Assembly: GCA_016714985.1 (NCBI GenBank)
Contig: JADKBS010000027.1
Location: 84,374-148,373 of the forward strand
Length of the DNA stretch: 64,000 bases
Origin: Saprospiraceae bacterium
Lineage (GTDB): Bacteria; Bacteroidota; Bacteroidia; Chitinophagales; Saprospiraceae
Direction: 5' to 3'
Positions within the stretch are counted from its first letter, which is position 1. The number at the start of each line of letters is the position of its first letter. The position numbers and the translations under genes are program-made. A model generated the notes under the pieces. The model ran no database searches. It was given only the letters and a program-made list of their open reading frames with translations, and was not told the origin of the DNA. Shown one piece after another: positions 10,628 through 19,656 of this stretch.

Positions 10628-11935
10628 TTACAATTCTTCGACGAGTTCTGACTGGGCATATCCCCAAGCATCTTTCAGCAACAAAGCAGCCCGGTCAATC
10701 TGGAATTTTTCGTGGGTGGCCATCAGCGTAAAACGCAGGATAGACTCTTTTCTGCCTACGGCTGGGAACTCTGCACGGTTCACCAAAAGCCCGTTTTCCA
10801 ACAAATACCTAGTTACCAAACGGGCAAGTTTTTCATCCCCCATTAAAACGGGGACTATAGCAGATTTCACATTGCCCAGCACCCTGAACCCAGCATCAGT
10901 AAACTGCTGGTGGGCATGCTCGACATTGGCCATCAACCTTGCCCGCAGGTATTGGCCCTCTGGGCTAAACGCAATCTCCAAGGAACGCTTGGCGATGGCA
11001 CAGGGAATGGGGTCAATGCCCGTGGAGAAAATATAGGTCGGCGAGTAGAGCATCAACTGGTGGTGGATGGCCTTGCTGCCAGCCACGAAGCCGCCGTTGG
11101 TGCCAAGGCTTTTGGAGAAACAGCCACTGATGATGAGGCGATCAGCGTTTTCAAGGTCAATGGTCTCCATAGCACCCAGCCCATTGCCGACGGCACCGAA
11201 ATCGTGTGCCACGTCGAGGATGACAAAAGCCTCGAACTCCTCCGCCAACTGCAGGATGCGGGGCAGGTCGGGGGCCGAGCTTTTCATGCTGTACAGCGAG
11301 TCTATGACGATGAAGATGCCATTGTGGGCATCCCATTGGCGGCATTTTTTGAGCTTGGTTTCGAGGTCGTCGCAGTCGTTGTGGCGGAACTGCTGGTACT
11401 CCCGGCCCTTCACGGTCTCCACGGCGGTGCGGAGGCAATTGTGGGCGTGGGCGTCCACAAAGAAATGGTCGGCGCCGTCCCGATTGGCCAGCCCTACGAT
11501 GGCACCGTAGTTGGCGCCCCATCCGGTGGTGTAGAGCAATGCGCAGTCCTTGCCAAGGATGTCGGACAAGAGGGTTTCAAGCGATTTCCCAAGGGACGTG
11601 TTCCCGGTCAAAGTGGGGCTTGCAGAGGCATGTAGGCCGTAATCCTTGACGCATTCGGTCACTGCCCGATGGACTTCCGGGTGCTGTGCCAGCCCAAGGT
11701 AGTCGGTGCAGGCAAAATTGTCGAGCACGAGGTCGGGGTGCATGCCGTCCAACTGGGCATAAGGCCCGATAGGGCCGGTCAGGGCTTGGGAATAACTCCA
11801 AGCGCCATTGGCCTTGATCTGGGCCACATAGTCGTTGATGGGGTCGAAACGCTCGTAGGTCTTCCCTTTGTTGGTTTTGATGAAGCTGAGGAGCGAGCCT
11901 TTCAAGGGGTCAATTTTTTGTTCGAGGATACTCAT
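10628..11935 (-). CDS. PLP-dependent alpha-oxoamine synthase family acyltransferase
   Basis: Fold-type I PLP enzyme of 435 residues related to 8-amino-7-oxononanoate synthase, serine palmitoyltransferase and CqsA. Members condense an amino acid with an acyl-CoA and release CO2. Visible motifs: DNFACTDYLGLAQHPEV near residue 70, HASASPTLTGNTSLGKSLE before the PLP-binding region, ILDVAHDFGAVG (Asp contacting the PLP ring) and GCFSKSLGTNGGFVAG with the Schiff-base lysine. The N-terminal ~60 residues exceed a minimal BioF. No bio or lipid genes are adjacent, so sphingolipid synthesis versus another oxoamine product cannot be decided. Confidence 0.85.
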   Translation of the reverse strand: MSILEQKIDPLKGSLLSFIKTNKGKTYERFDPINDYVAQIKANGAWSYSQALTGPIGPYAQLDGMHPDLVLDNFACTDYLGLAQHPEVHRAVTECVKDYGLHASASPTLTGNTSLGKSLETLLSDILGKDCALLYTTGWGANYGAIVGLANRDGADHFFVDAHAHNCLRTAVETVKGREYQQFRHNDCDDLETKLKKCRQWDAHNGIFIVIDSLYSMKSSAPDLPRILQLAEEFEAFVILDVAHDFGAVGNGLGAMETIDLENADRLIISGCFSKSLGTNGGFVAGSKAIHHQLMLYSPTYIFSTGIDPIPCAIAKRSLEIAFSPEGQYLRARLMANVEHAHQQFTDAGFRVLGNVKSAIVPVLMGDEKLARLVTRYLLENGLLVNRAEFPAVGRKESILRFTLMATHEKFQIDRAALLLKDAWGYAQSELVEEL

Positions 11936-12313
11936 TAAATGAATGGTGTTTAGAAAAATGCCAAACTAATGCCAGCCGACCTAGCAAAAGCTTCGTTGCC
12001 TGCCGTTTGGTTTCATTGGGCGTTTATTGCCAGTTATAGACTTTTGATTGCCAGCTCTACCTACAAGGTTTAGCGTTTTGAACACAAGTAGGATTTTGGA
12101 ATGAATGTTTTACAAATATCCATTTTGGGGTAAATCAATGTGCAAAAAATATATACGTGGTCGGGTTGGGTTAAAATTCGGTTGAGTTGGGTTGAAATTT
12201 GGTGAATGATAGGTTTTCCTAAAAAAGCAGGTCAAGCACCAATTACGGTATCTTTAAAGTTATTCGCTCAGACAATTTAATTCGTATAGGTCGAAAGCTA
12301 TATTAGTTCCAAC
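11936..12313. other. Intergenic, no gene seen
   Basis: AT-rich spacer upstream of the oxoamine synthase gene; its promoter should be here. The only structure seen is an imperfect ~20-bp tandem copy with the words GGTTGGGTTAAAATTCGG and GAGTTGGGTTGAAATTTGG at about 12159-12204. Confidence 0.5.
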
Positions 12314-12349
12314 AAAAAAAAAGGCGGCCACCAAATACATGGCGGCCGC
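12314..12349 (-). terminator. Strong rho-independent terminator
   Basis: Read on the minus strand: GCGGCCGCCA, loop TGTATT, TGGTGGCCGC. This is a 10-bp stem with one G-U pair, followed by C and nine T. It lies 14 nt past the stop of the Fn3-like gene starting at 13244. Confidence 0.9.
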
Positions 12350-12362
12350 AAAGGTGATCACT

Positions 12363-13244
12363 TTATGGTTGATAAGCTGGAATGGGGTTAGTTGGTGGGA
12401 CTAGAACTCGAGTTTGATGGGCAATCAGGCACCCAACTCCATTACATTGTAAGAAATTGATGTTACAGCCACTTTTTACATTTGAAAAGCTTAAACCACC
12501 AGCCGTGCCATTGAAGCGTGGTGTTACCGTGGCAATTGCAATGCCATTGTGTTTGATTTCCAATCTCGTAGCGTTGGAGTCTGGCTCTTTTTCAATAGAC
12601 AAGTCGTTTTTGTCTTGATTGCAAGGCTCCCTGAAAATCTTGATTGTCGAACAATTTCTATCGAAGCCAATCTTGAATGTTCTGATTGAGCCACTATATT
12701 CGACTTCGAGCTGGAACACAACTCTTTGGTTGGAGTTACTGGTCTGAATGTTATAAGGTGCAAGGTTGGATAGAACAGCAGATTTCTGATCACTTTCCTT
12801 GGCAGTACAAACGCAGTCATCAAGCCCAGTGCCTGGGTTCATGACCACTTCGTCAGCAATGATGATACCATCTTGAAGCCAAGTTGCTTTAAACGAATTC
12901 ACGCTCACGATTTCCTATGCGCACTTTGCACGTATATCGGCACTATAGGTATGAAAAGGAGTCAAGCCCGTTAGGTTTAGAAAGGATTCTGTGGGGTTGA
13001 AAGTGCCGAATATAGTTGAATCGGTCAGATCAGTAACTATAACCCTGTAGCCAACTGCTCCCGGCACATCTGACCAATCTATCGTAGCAGTGGTTGGGCT
13101 GGTAGGTGCGGCTTTGTCTAGTTCTGGAGCAGGTAAATTGCAAAGCTGCAATGGTGGCGTATTGCAAGAATTACAAGAATGCCAGGTTAGTGCGATGAGG
13201 ATGGAGAAAATGGCTGCAAAAAGCAGCAATGCTTGCCTTTTCAT
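12363..13244 (-). CDS. Exported Fn3-like protein interrupted by an in-frame stop
   Basis: Small secreted protein with a hydrophobic signal (MKRQALLLFAAIFSILIALT) and a fibronectin-III-like module (APTSPTTATIDWSDVPGAVG ... YSADIRAKCA). The frame then meets TAG at 12915-12917 and continues without shift into EIVSVNSFKATW and another ~180 residues. The paralogue at 15729-16076 reads KCGSGASEII at the matching place, which fits a TCG (Ser) to TAG change here. Reading through gives 293 residues plus the stop. It could be a nonsense mutation, a base error or readthrough; the downstream part could also start at the GTG at 12908. The C-terminal half has several Cys and no recognised domain. It is divergent from a helical-repeat gene. 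Confidence 0.65.
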
Positions 13245-13299
13245 AGTTGATAGAATTTTGATGTTTAACAAAATAGTTAAAAGAATTTGGTGTAAATGC

Positions 13300-13328
13300 T
13301 TTGTCAGCAAATTGATTTTCTAATTTTG
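13300..13328 (+). promoter_or_regulatory. Bacteroidota-type sigma-70 promoter
   Basis: TTTG at 13300-13303, 17 nt spacer, then TAATTTTG at 13321-13328. This matches the phylum consensus (-33 TTTG, -7 TAnnTTTG). It would start transcription near 13335, about 90 nt before the helical-protein gene at 13426. Confidence 0.6.
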
Positions 13329-13425
13329 CAATCAGGAGCAAAGAAACAAACGCTTGGCGTAACCTTCAATTAGTTTTTTCTAACGTTTTTCCGGTTAAGC
13401 TCTAAAACACTCATGGGAACATTCT

Positions 13426-14904
13426 ATGTACAAGACAAAATTAGTTCGTATACTGAGCAAACTCACTGCTGAGATGCAGAACCTCCTTCGATTTTCGCAA
13501 TCCAGTTGGTACAACAATGGTGAGCGTCCGCTAAAATTGGAGTGGCTACTCAAACACCTCGCAAGCTGCTACCCAGACTTCAGTAGCACTTCAATGCTGA
13601 AAGAAAATGTCTTCAACTTAGTTTTTGGCAAGGAGGCCTATAATGAAAGCAAGCTCGACAAGCTGCTATCAGAAGCTACTAGTTTGGTTAGGAAGTTCAT
13701 CGTCCATTCCTGCTCTGAATTAGCAAGTGAGGAATCTAATTGGATTCTACAGGCTAAATTCTTCAGGGAGCGGTCTATGTCATTGGAATTTGAGTACGCT
13801 GCACAGCAGGCAATCAAGCTATTAGATGCGCATCATCCCAAGGATGGGGAATATTACTTGGATAGGTTTTTCATAGAGGCTGAAAGGGTTAAACATAGGG
13901 TTAGAAGTAACGACAAAAAATCTGATATCAACCTTCCAAATGCCATCCAAAACTTGGACATTTTTTATATCACTACGAAACTGGAGTATTGCTCCTATAT
14001 GTTGGTGCAAAGTAGAATAACAAAGATTAATGTGGATGAGTCGTTTTCTCTAATCAATGAAGTTCTTGAACTATCTAAAGATAAATACTTACATATTCCA
14101 ATAGTTGCCGTATTATTATGCCTTTATGCTGATTATTGGAGAAACGTAAAAGAAGATGCTTATTCGCACTTCAAAAAAATCTTAAAAGAGAACCAAGCAT
14201 ACTTGTCAATGGATACTCTGCGAGTTTTTCATTCCTATATACGTAGTCATATAAGCAGAAAATACAATAGAGGAGACACCTCATGTTTACAAGAGCTCCA
14301 CTTACTCTATAAGGAGCACACTGAAATTGGATCTATTTACCAAGACGAAGGTTATGTGACAGCAGATGTTGTATTAGGAGCAATATCTGTTGCATTAAAG
14401 ATGGGTGATTACGAATGGGCTATTAAATTTCTCGAAAAGCACAGATACTTGATTGCTGGCGCTGACAATCCCGATGCCATCTATCAATTTAATTTGGCTA
14501 ATTGCCTATTTTATCAAGGCAAATACCTCGAAACGGAGGATATTTTGGCAAATTATAGTTTCAAGGAAGTGTATTATAAATTGGCTGCCCGAAGATTGGA
14601 AATAAAGCTACTATATGAAACCTCATCCCCACTGATTGATTCCCGGATAGATGCTTTTAAGGTATTTGTACATGAACAAAAAAAACTATTACCACAAGAA
14701 AAGATAATACCAAACAACCACTTTGTTGATATGGTCAAGCATATCCTTGCAGTAAAGATGCTCTACAATTCCGAGCGAATACAGAGGCTGTTGGAAAAGC
14801 TTGGTGCCCTACCTGGCGTCGCAGAGCGGGAATGGTTACTTGAAAAGCTAGACGTCATGAAAAAATCAAAATCCACAGTAGGTGCAAAGGCAGTGGATGG
14901 CTAG
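13426..14904 (+). CDS. Large helical-repeat protein of an unnamed family, paralogue 1
   Basis: 492 residues, almost all predicted helix, no signal peptide. No named domain recognised. It aligns with the protein at 16112-17527 over most of its length: N-terminal VRILSKLTAEM / IKILKSLTKEE, then YPDFSS / YPEFSS, FNLVFGKEAYNESKL / FNLLFPGTVYDDPKM, a central EWAIKFLEKH / EWAEKFILEN and a C-terminal AEREWLLEKL / AERNWLRLKM. The architecture suggests a TPR-like solenoid used as a scaffold. Both paralogues sit beside a small exported Fn3-like gene, here divergent. Function unknown. Confidence 0.7.
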   Translation: MYKTKLVRILSKLTAEMQNLLRFSQSSWYNNGERPLKLEWLLKHLASCYPDFSSTSMLKENVFNLVFGKEAYNESKLDKLLSEATSLVRKFIVHSCSELASEESNWILQAKFFRERSMSLEFEYAAQQAIKLLDAHHPKDGEYYLDRFFIEAERVKHRVRSNDKKSDINLPNAIQNLDIFYITTKLEYCSYMLVQSRITKINVDESFSLINEVLELSKDKYLHIPIVAVLLCLYADYWRNVKEDAYSHFKKILKENQAYLSMDTLRVFHSYIRSHISRKYNRGDTSCLQELHLLYKEHTEIGSIYQDEGYVTADVVLGAISVALKMGDYEWAIKFLEKHRYLIAGADNPDAIYQFNLANCLFYQGKYLETEDILANYSFKEVYYKLAARRLEIKLLYETSSPLIDSRIDAFKVFVHEQKKLLPQEKIIPNNHFVDMVKHILAVKMLYNSERIQRLLEKLGALPGVAEREWLLEKLDVMKKSKSTVGAKAVDG

Positions 14905-15329
14905 TCGCACCCAAAATTGTCTTCATGTCAAATAATTCCTAACCAATGTCGCCTATTGAATCTTTTCAATCTTCCATAACAGAATGGAATTGTGAAAGAT
15001 TGGCTAAGAGCTTTTGAGTTTATGAAACTTATTCTCGTTGTTGAACAAGGTTGACCTGATGAATTGGCTGATCTGAAAAATTCATCGTTTGAAAAAGAGA
15101 TAGACTGGAAAAATCCCTCAAAAATCTAATTTTTTTTATTATTGCTTTCTCAGATTTGATTCAGCGTAAAGTAGCATAGAAAAGACAGCACAACGTTAAC
15201 TTGATAAATTAACAATAGTACTTTTTAGTACCACTCATCCTGATTTAGAGCCACATAAATAGATAATTCGGGATAATTTTTAGCGGAAGCTCAGTTAAAA
15301 TTCCTAATTGCTTTCCCTTCCCACCCTCC
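14905..15329. other. AT-rich intergenic stretch, no gene seen
   Basis: Spacer after helical paralogue 1 with no convincing ORF, RNA or clear terminator. Base composition changes abruptly to GC-rich at about 15300. Confidence 0.4.
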
Positions 15330-15690
15330 CCATCTTTGCATCATCAAAACCACAAGCCACGCCGCTACCGAGAAATCCAGAATGGCAAAGCTTGAAACCC
15401 CAACCTGACAACGGGCAGGTGAAACCCCAAAAGGAGTCAAACCCCTGAAAGCCAAGCCCCAGGGAAACCAACCAAACCCTAAACACCGTGCGGCGGCAAA
15501 CCAAGCCGCCGCACCCACTACTTTCAAGACCTGAATAGCATTTGGCCAAACCCCAATGCTGAAAACCTGACCGCCGGGAGCCGACCGCACCCGGCCTTGT
15601 AAGGCTTTATGCGCTGCCTCAGCGGTTTGCTGGCGGATGGCCTGTCCCGTGGTACCCGGGAACGACCGACTGCCTGCACCTACGGGGCAA
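15330..15690. other. GC-rich structured non-coding segment
   Basis: Unlike its AT-rich surroundings. It holds a 10-bp perfect hairpin (GTGCGGCGGC / GCCGCCGCAC, about 15487-15513), a hairpin AGCATTTGG / CCAATGCT (about 15535-15560), a short ACCTG / CAGGT stem and repeated AAACCCC words on the plus strand. Open frames exist on the minus strand, but two overlap in different frames and none has a convincing start. It could be a structured RNA or a dispersed repeat. It lies directly upstream of the small Fn3-like gene at 15729. Confidence 0.4.
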
Positions 15691-15728
15691 TTTTAACCAT
15701 ATTTTTTAAAACCTAAATCTTTTCCACC

Positions 15729-16076
15729 ATGAAGAACCTTTTGAGTGTTTTCGCTTTTTTGCTTACAATGCTTTTTGCATCTGCCAACCCACAAAGCCCT
15801 GAAACAAGCTGCCCTGCGCCTTCCAATGTGCAGGTGACAGGCGCTGGCACTGGTTATATTTCCTTTGATTGGGACAATTGCAATTGTTTTTCCACCGGCT
15901 TCACCGTGAGCTTCCTTCGCCACGCTGATGGCTACACCAGCCCGGAGACAACAGTTACGAACTCCAATCATACCTTTAATGGCTTGCAGGCTGGAACTTA
16001 CACGTTCTATTTTAGAACGAAGTGCGGGAGTGGTGCGAGTGAGATAATTGGGCATGAAGATGTTATGATTGGATGA
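15729..16076 (+). CDS. Small exported Fn3-like protein
   Basis: 115 residues: a signal peptide (MKNLLSVFAFLLTMLFASA) and a single fibronectin-III-like sandwich (CPAPSNVQVTG ... ISFDWDNCNCFSTGFTV ... GLQAGTYTFYFRTKCGSG). Several Cys may form disulphides. It is a paralogue of the interrupted gene at 12363-13244. It converges on a ~470-residue helical protein, so each copy of that family in this window is next to such a gene. No sorting domain is seen; periplasmic or secreted location is inferred. Confidence 0.75.
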   Translation: MKNLLSVFAFLLTMLFASANPQSPETSCPAPSNVQVTGAGTGYISFDWDNCNCFSTGFTVSFLRHADGYTSPETTVTNSNHTFNGLQAGTYTFYFRTKCGSGASEIIGHEDVMIG

Positions 16077-16084
16077 CTTAACTC

Positions 16085-16114
16085 TAAGGGGGAGCAAGAT
16101 TTTGCTCCCCCTTA
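16085..16114. terminator. Bidirectional terminator between convergent genes
   Basis: 13-bp perfect stem TAAGGGGGAGCAA / TTGCTCCCCCTTA with loop GATT, located between the stop at 16076 (plus) and the stop at 16112 (minus). It overlaps the minus-strand stop codon. Confidence 0.85.
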
Positions 16115-17527
16115 ACTACTTTCCATTTTTAATCTCAGCCAATTCCTTTCTGCAATTTCTGTTTTGTTCTCTAAATCCCTCATTAGATTTTTCCTTTTTT
16201 CATTTGTCAACTCATTATGATGAATTAAGCCTGATAGAGTTTTAACAAAACGAATAAAAAGCAAGTAGCTTGTTGATTTTCTTTTTCCAATTTCTGGGTT
16301 TCGACTAATATATTTCTCAAAGGATTGAGAGTAGTTTTTGATGAACGAAAAATAACTCATGTCCAATAAGAACAATTCGAAGTATGCTTGCAATGAAAGC
16401 GATTTCGCAAGTAATTGATACAATATATCATCAAAACTGAGAGTCGAAAGTAAATCTACTACTTGCGAAAAATCTCTTTTATTGAATGCTAAAAATCCTT
16501 TTCCTAATTTTTCAACTTCTTCCCTAGTCTCCTTGTCAATGTTGCTCAGGTTTTCAAGAATGAACTTTTCAGCCCATTCAAATTCTGCAACTCTTGCAGC
16601 AGCATTAACAATGTTGATAAACGTTGTGTTAGTAATTACGCCATTAATTGCTAATAATTGATTCTCGTGTGCAATTTTATATAATTCAAATACCTCTCTA
16701 AGGTATTTTAAAGCATTAATCCTTACTCTTCGAATTGCAAATTCCAATAAATATTTCAATACATACTTCTGTTCAATCATATTTATAGTTGAAATATTTT
16801 CAGCAAATTTATCTTTGACTGTTAAATAAATGGATTCATCTTCAGTTCTATAAAGTTCGCATATTTTAGAATAAATTTGGGATAATATGTTGCCAACATC
16901 TATTATCTTTGTTTGTCTTGAAGGAATCTTTGACGACTTTGATGTCTTTAGTGATGCTATTTCACACATTGTTTTAGACTCTACTAAGGCAAAATAAGAA
17001 TCAAGATTATCCAGCACATCTTCAATTAAGTAATCTGAGTTATTGTTACCGATAACATTCGATTGAATATACAATTTTCTTTGCAAATTCATTTTAGATT
17101 GAAAATAATTTTCATCTCTATATGGAAGATTATCTAAATCGGATATCAATTGGGCAGTTTTTTTCTTACTCTCCTCAATATCAATATTCCTTCTCTCAAA
17201 TGCATCAATTAGCAGCCTCTCCCTCACAAACTTGTCCTGCTTCCATTCCAAACAAACAAGGTATTCCTCCAACAACTGGGTCATCTTCGACATCAAGTTC
17301 CTCATCTTAGGGTCATCGTACACAGTGCCCGGGAAAAGAAGGTTGAAGGCCCTTTCCTTTTCCAATTTTTCAGAAGAAAATTCGGGGTAATACTTTTTCA
17401 GGATTTCGTACATCGTTATAAGATTCGTATCCGTGTTGAAATAATTGGACTTGACGAACCATCCAAGGTACTTGAATTCTTCCTTTGTCAAGGATTTGAG
17501 AATTTTTATGACTTTAGAACCTTCCAT
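16112..17527 (-). CDS. Large helical-repeat protein of an unnamed family, paralogue 2
   Basis: 471 residues, all-helical, no signal peptide or TM segment. Paralogue of 13426-14904 (shared motifs are given there); its N-terminus EEFKYLGWFVKSNYFN and MRNLMSKMTQLLEEYL look like the better-preserved family pattern. Such proteins are, as far as I recall, frequent in Saprospiria-type genomes without assigned function. The gene is convergent with the small exported Fn3-like gene at 15729. It is AT-rich compared with the PUL genes, which could reflect transfer. Confidence 0.7.
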   Translation of the reverse strand: MEGSKVIKILKSLTKEEFKYLGWFVKSNYFNTDTNLITMYEILKKYYPEFSSEKLEKERAFNLLFPGTVYDDPKMRNLMSKMTQLLEEYLVCLEWKQDKFVRERLLIDAFERRNIDIEESKKKTAQLISDLDNLPYRDENYFQSKMNLQRKLYIQSNVIGNNNSDYLIEDVLDNLDSYFALVESKTMCEIASLKTSKSSKIPSRQTKIIDVGNILSQIYSKICELYRTEDESIYLTVKDKFAENISTINMIEQKYVLKYLLEFAIRRVRINALKYLREVFELYKIAHENQLLAINGVITNTTFINIVNAAARVAEFEWAEKFILENLSNIDKETREEVEKLGKGFLAFNKRDFSQVVDLLSTLSFDDILYQLLAKSLSLQAYFELFLLDMSYFSFIKNYSQSFEKYISRNPEIGKRKSTSYLLFIRFVKTLSGLIHHNELTNEKRKNLMRDLENKTEIAERNWLRLKMESS

Positions 17528-17779
17528 CTACAATTTATTGAATGACAAGTATCGCAATAATTTTTTTCCTAAAAAACTGTCATTCAATATTTTGCAACAA
17601 AAACACTTTCTATTTTATAAAATACTAAGTTACAAAATTTCCAGATTGTCCATCCTTGAAGATTACTGCCTACGTAGTTTTGTCTTGTTAGAAAATTAAG
17701 GTTGAGCACTAAAACTGTTTGACCTTAAACACACTAAGCAATTCCTGAGTGAAATGATCCTATAAATCGCCGAGCACCA

Positions 17780-18532
17780 ATGACAAAAATCCTCCTTATC
17801 GCCACAGACCCCATCTTCCGCAAAGAGCTTCGCAGCCTAATCGGCAAATGCGACCCCGAATGTCAGGTCGTGGAGGAAGCTGGCAGCATCGCCGAAGCAA
17901 GGCGCCTGCTGGCTGACCTCTCCCCTGATTGCCTTTTCGTTGACGTGAACTTGCCCGATGGAACTTGCTTCGAACTGCTGGAGGCTATTTCCAAGGAACC
18001 TCACCAATTGGTCATCATGGCCAATGGCCCAGAGGCTGCCTTCCAAGCCTTCGAGTACAATGCAGTTGATTTTTTGCGCAAGCCCATCAAACACGCCGAA
18101 CTTGTCCGTGCGCTGGACAAACTGCGCCGCTATTCGCCCAACGAACACCTGAACCGCCAGCTCCAGTTGCTATTGCGCAGTTCGCAGCCGAAGCACGTTG
18201 ACCGGCTCATCCTGCACTTGTCGGAGGGCATCCACATACTGCCACTGAACGAGACCATCCGGCTGGAGTCCGATGGTTGCTATACCAGTTTTTTCACGGC
18301 CAATGGCGAGCGTATCGTGGTCACGAGGGCCATCGGCGAGTTCGAGCACCTGACGGAGAGCGGTCCGTTCTTCCGGGTTCACCAGTCGCATATCGTGAAC
18401 CTGAACTATGTCCGCAAGGTGCTGAAAGAGGATGGCGGGTTTGTAGTGCTGGACTCTGGCGTGAAAGTGCCAATCGCAAGAAGAAGAAAGGATGAGTTTT
18501 TCCAGTGCGTTTCAAAGCATAGTATGTCGTGA
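17780..18532 (+). CDS. LytTR-family response regulator
   Basis: 250-residue cytoplasmic transcription regulator. N-terminal receiver (about 1-120) with phospho-acceptor Asp in LFVDVNLPDG and the conserved Lys in DFLRKPIKHAEL. C-terminal LytTR DNA-binding domain (about 140-245) with IRLESDGCYTSFF, FFRVHQSHIVNLNYV and the closing VPIARRRKDEF. No histidine kinase gene is adjacent, so its partner is encoded elsewhere and its targets are unknown. The family usually acts with 7TMR- or His_kinase-type LytS-like sensors. Confidence 0.9.
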   Translation: MTKILLIATDPIFRKELRSLIGKCDPECQVVEEAGSIAEARRLLADLSPDCLFVDVNLPDGTCFELLEAISKEPHQLVIMANGPEAAFQAFEYNAVDFLRKPIKHAELVRALDKLRRYSPNEHLNRQLQLLLRSSQPKHVDRLILHLSEGIHILPLNETIRLESDGCYTSFFTANGERIVVTRAIGEFEHLTESGPFFRVHQSHIVNLNYVRKVLKEDGGFVVLDSGVKVPIARRRKDEFFQCVSKHSMS

Positions 18533-18597
18533 TTGGTGATTCGTGATGCGTGACTCGTGATGCGTGATTCGTGATTCGTGACTCGTGACTCGAGACT
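18533..18597. repeat. Degenerate short tandem repeat (TGATTCG / TGACTCG / TGATGCG)
   Basis: About eight head-to-tail 7-8 base units with the core GTGAYTCG, filling the space just after the LytTR gene. It belongs to a style of intergenic short repeat seen several times in the window, each with a different unit. Confidence 0.75.
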
Positions 18598-18611
18598 TTA
18601 AAGGAGGGAAT

Positions 18612-18645
18612 AAAAAAAGCCGTGGCAATTTGCATTGTCACGGCT
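18612..18645 (-). terminator. ssrA: tmRNA terminator
   Basis: On the minus strand GCCGTGAC...GCCACGGC forms a strong stem followed by seven T, starting 9 nt past the tmRNA 3' end. Confidence 0.85.
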
Positions 18646-18653
18646 TTTGATTG

Positions 18654-19041
18654 TGGAGGCGCCGGGAGTTGAACCCGGGTCCAGTGAAAGCACCCATGAG
18701 CTTTCTACATGCTTATTTCCTGATTGGATTTTCGAGTGGGTCTTTGGCTCAGAAACGAAGCACTAACTCACCTTATCCCCTGTCCCACCAGCAAGCTGAT
18801 GGGTTTCGCCCGTTGGCCGAGGCACTCCGCAGGACTATCCCGAGTTGGTTTGATACGCGGCACGCTGTGTATCGGAAGTCAAGCGTACAGCATAATGGCC
18901 TTCTAATTCCTAGAATTAGGCAGCCATGGCATACTGATAGTTGCCATTCAATTGTTGAATGTCATTTTTTACGGAGTGACCATCCTTGCTCCGGCATGCT
19001 TACCCATAAATTATCTTCCCTGTCGATTCCAATACGCCCCC
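18654..19041 (-). ncRNA. ssrA: Transfer-messenger RNA
   Basis: Rescues stalled ribosomes by trans-translation. The 5' end reads GGGGGCG then TATTGGAATCGACAGGG, the usual tmRNA start; the 3' end is a TPsiC arm (CCGGGTTCAACTCCCGG) followed by CGCCTCC and discriminator A. The 7-bp acceptor stem pairs with one G-U. CCA is not encoded. The tag frame ends NGNYQYAMAA and a TAA stop at about 18915 (minus), consistent with the AMAA-type degradation tag reported for Cytophaga-like bacteria. The resume codon cannot be fixed by eye. Length is 388 nt, normal for the phylum. Confidence 0.93.
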
Positions 19042-19562
19042 TTTTTGTCCCAAAGGGTTTCCCAGATGGAATGAATTCCGACATCGCACAGCGTTCTGTG
19101 CTTTGAGGAAATGCAAATGTAATAACTTATCAGGTAGGTGAAAAGTTTCGAGACTCGTTGGGTAGGGGCAAAACAATTGCCATTCAGGGAAAACTCCCCA
19201 AAGAAGAAGACAGGCTAGAGCAAAATGGGGGGTTCGTTAGGTGGCGGGGGCGGTTGAAATTAGTTGACTTTCTCGCTGTGGTGAACTCGGTGGGAGGTAT
19301 GGCTATTGAACACAGTAATCAGAAGCGCAGCGACTACAACGATGGTACAAATAATGGTCATTTTCTCACAATTTAGTAAGTTGTTGGTAAAAGTAACGCA
19401 GTTGGAGGGCAATGACTGGAGGGAAAAAGCGTTGCAAATTTACGTGTTTGTACTGTCAGTATCAATACGTTACGGGCAAATCGGCATTTTTTTTCCCATA
19501 TTTTTCTTATTAATGTTTAACGGCTTTGAAATGAGGGTCTAACAGCAATTTTTCCACAAGCC
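19042..19562. other. Intergenic, promoter regions only
   Basis: Spacer between the divergent tmRNA and the dehydrogenase-like gene. Short ORFs in it show no family resemblance and are not called. It should contain the tmRNA promoter. Confidence 0.4.
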
Positions 19563-19570
19563 TACTTTTG
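19563..19570 (+). promoter_or_regulatory. Candidate -7 box (TACTTTTG)
   Basis: Fits TAnnTTTG and lies 86 nt before the ATG at 19657. No well-spaced -33 TTTG is seen, so support is moderate. Confidence 0.4.
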
Positions 19571-19656
19571 CAAAAAAAATATAATTTGTAGGTACGGATT
19601 TTGCCTACATGGCCACTTGCGGGCAATCCACTAACTTTGCTCCTCTTTTGAACGAT

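Noticed and set aside
15291..15590. Minus-strand frame of 99 codons
   Set aside because: Odd W/F/G-rich composition, overlaps another open frame, and is explained by the GC-rich structured segment; kept only as a finding.
19158..19376. 72-codon frame upstream of the dehydrogenase-like gene
   Set aside because: No family resemblance and lies in the spacer between divergent units.
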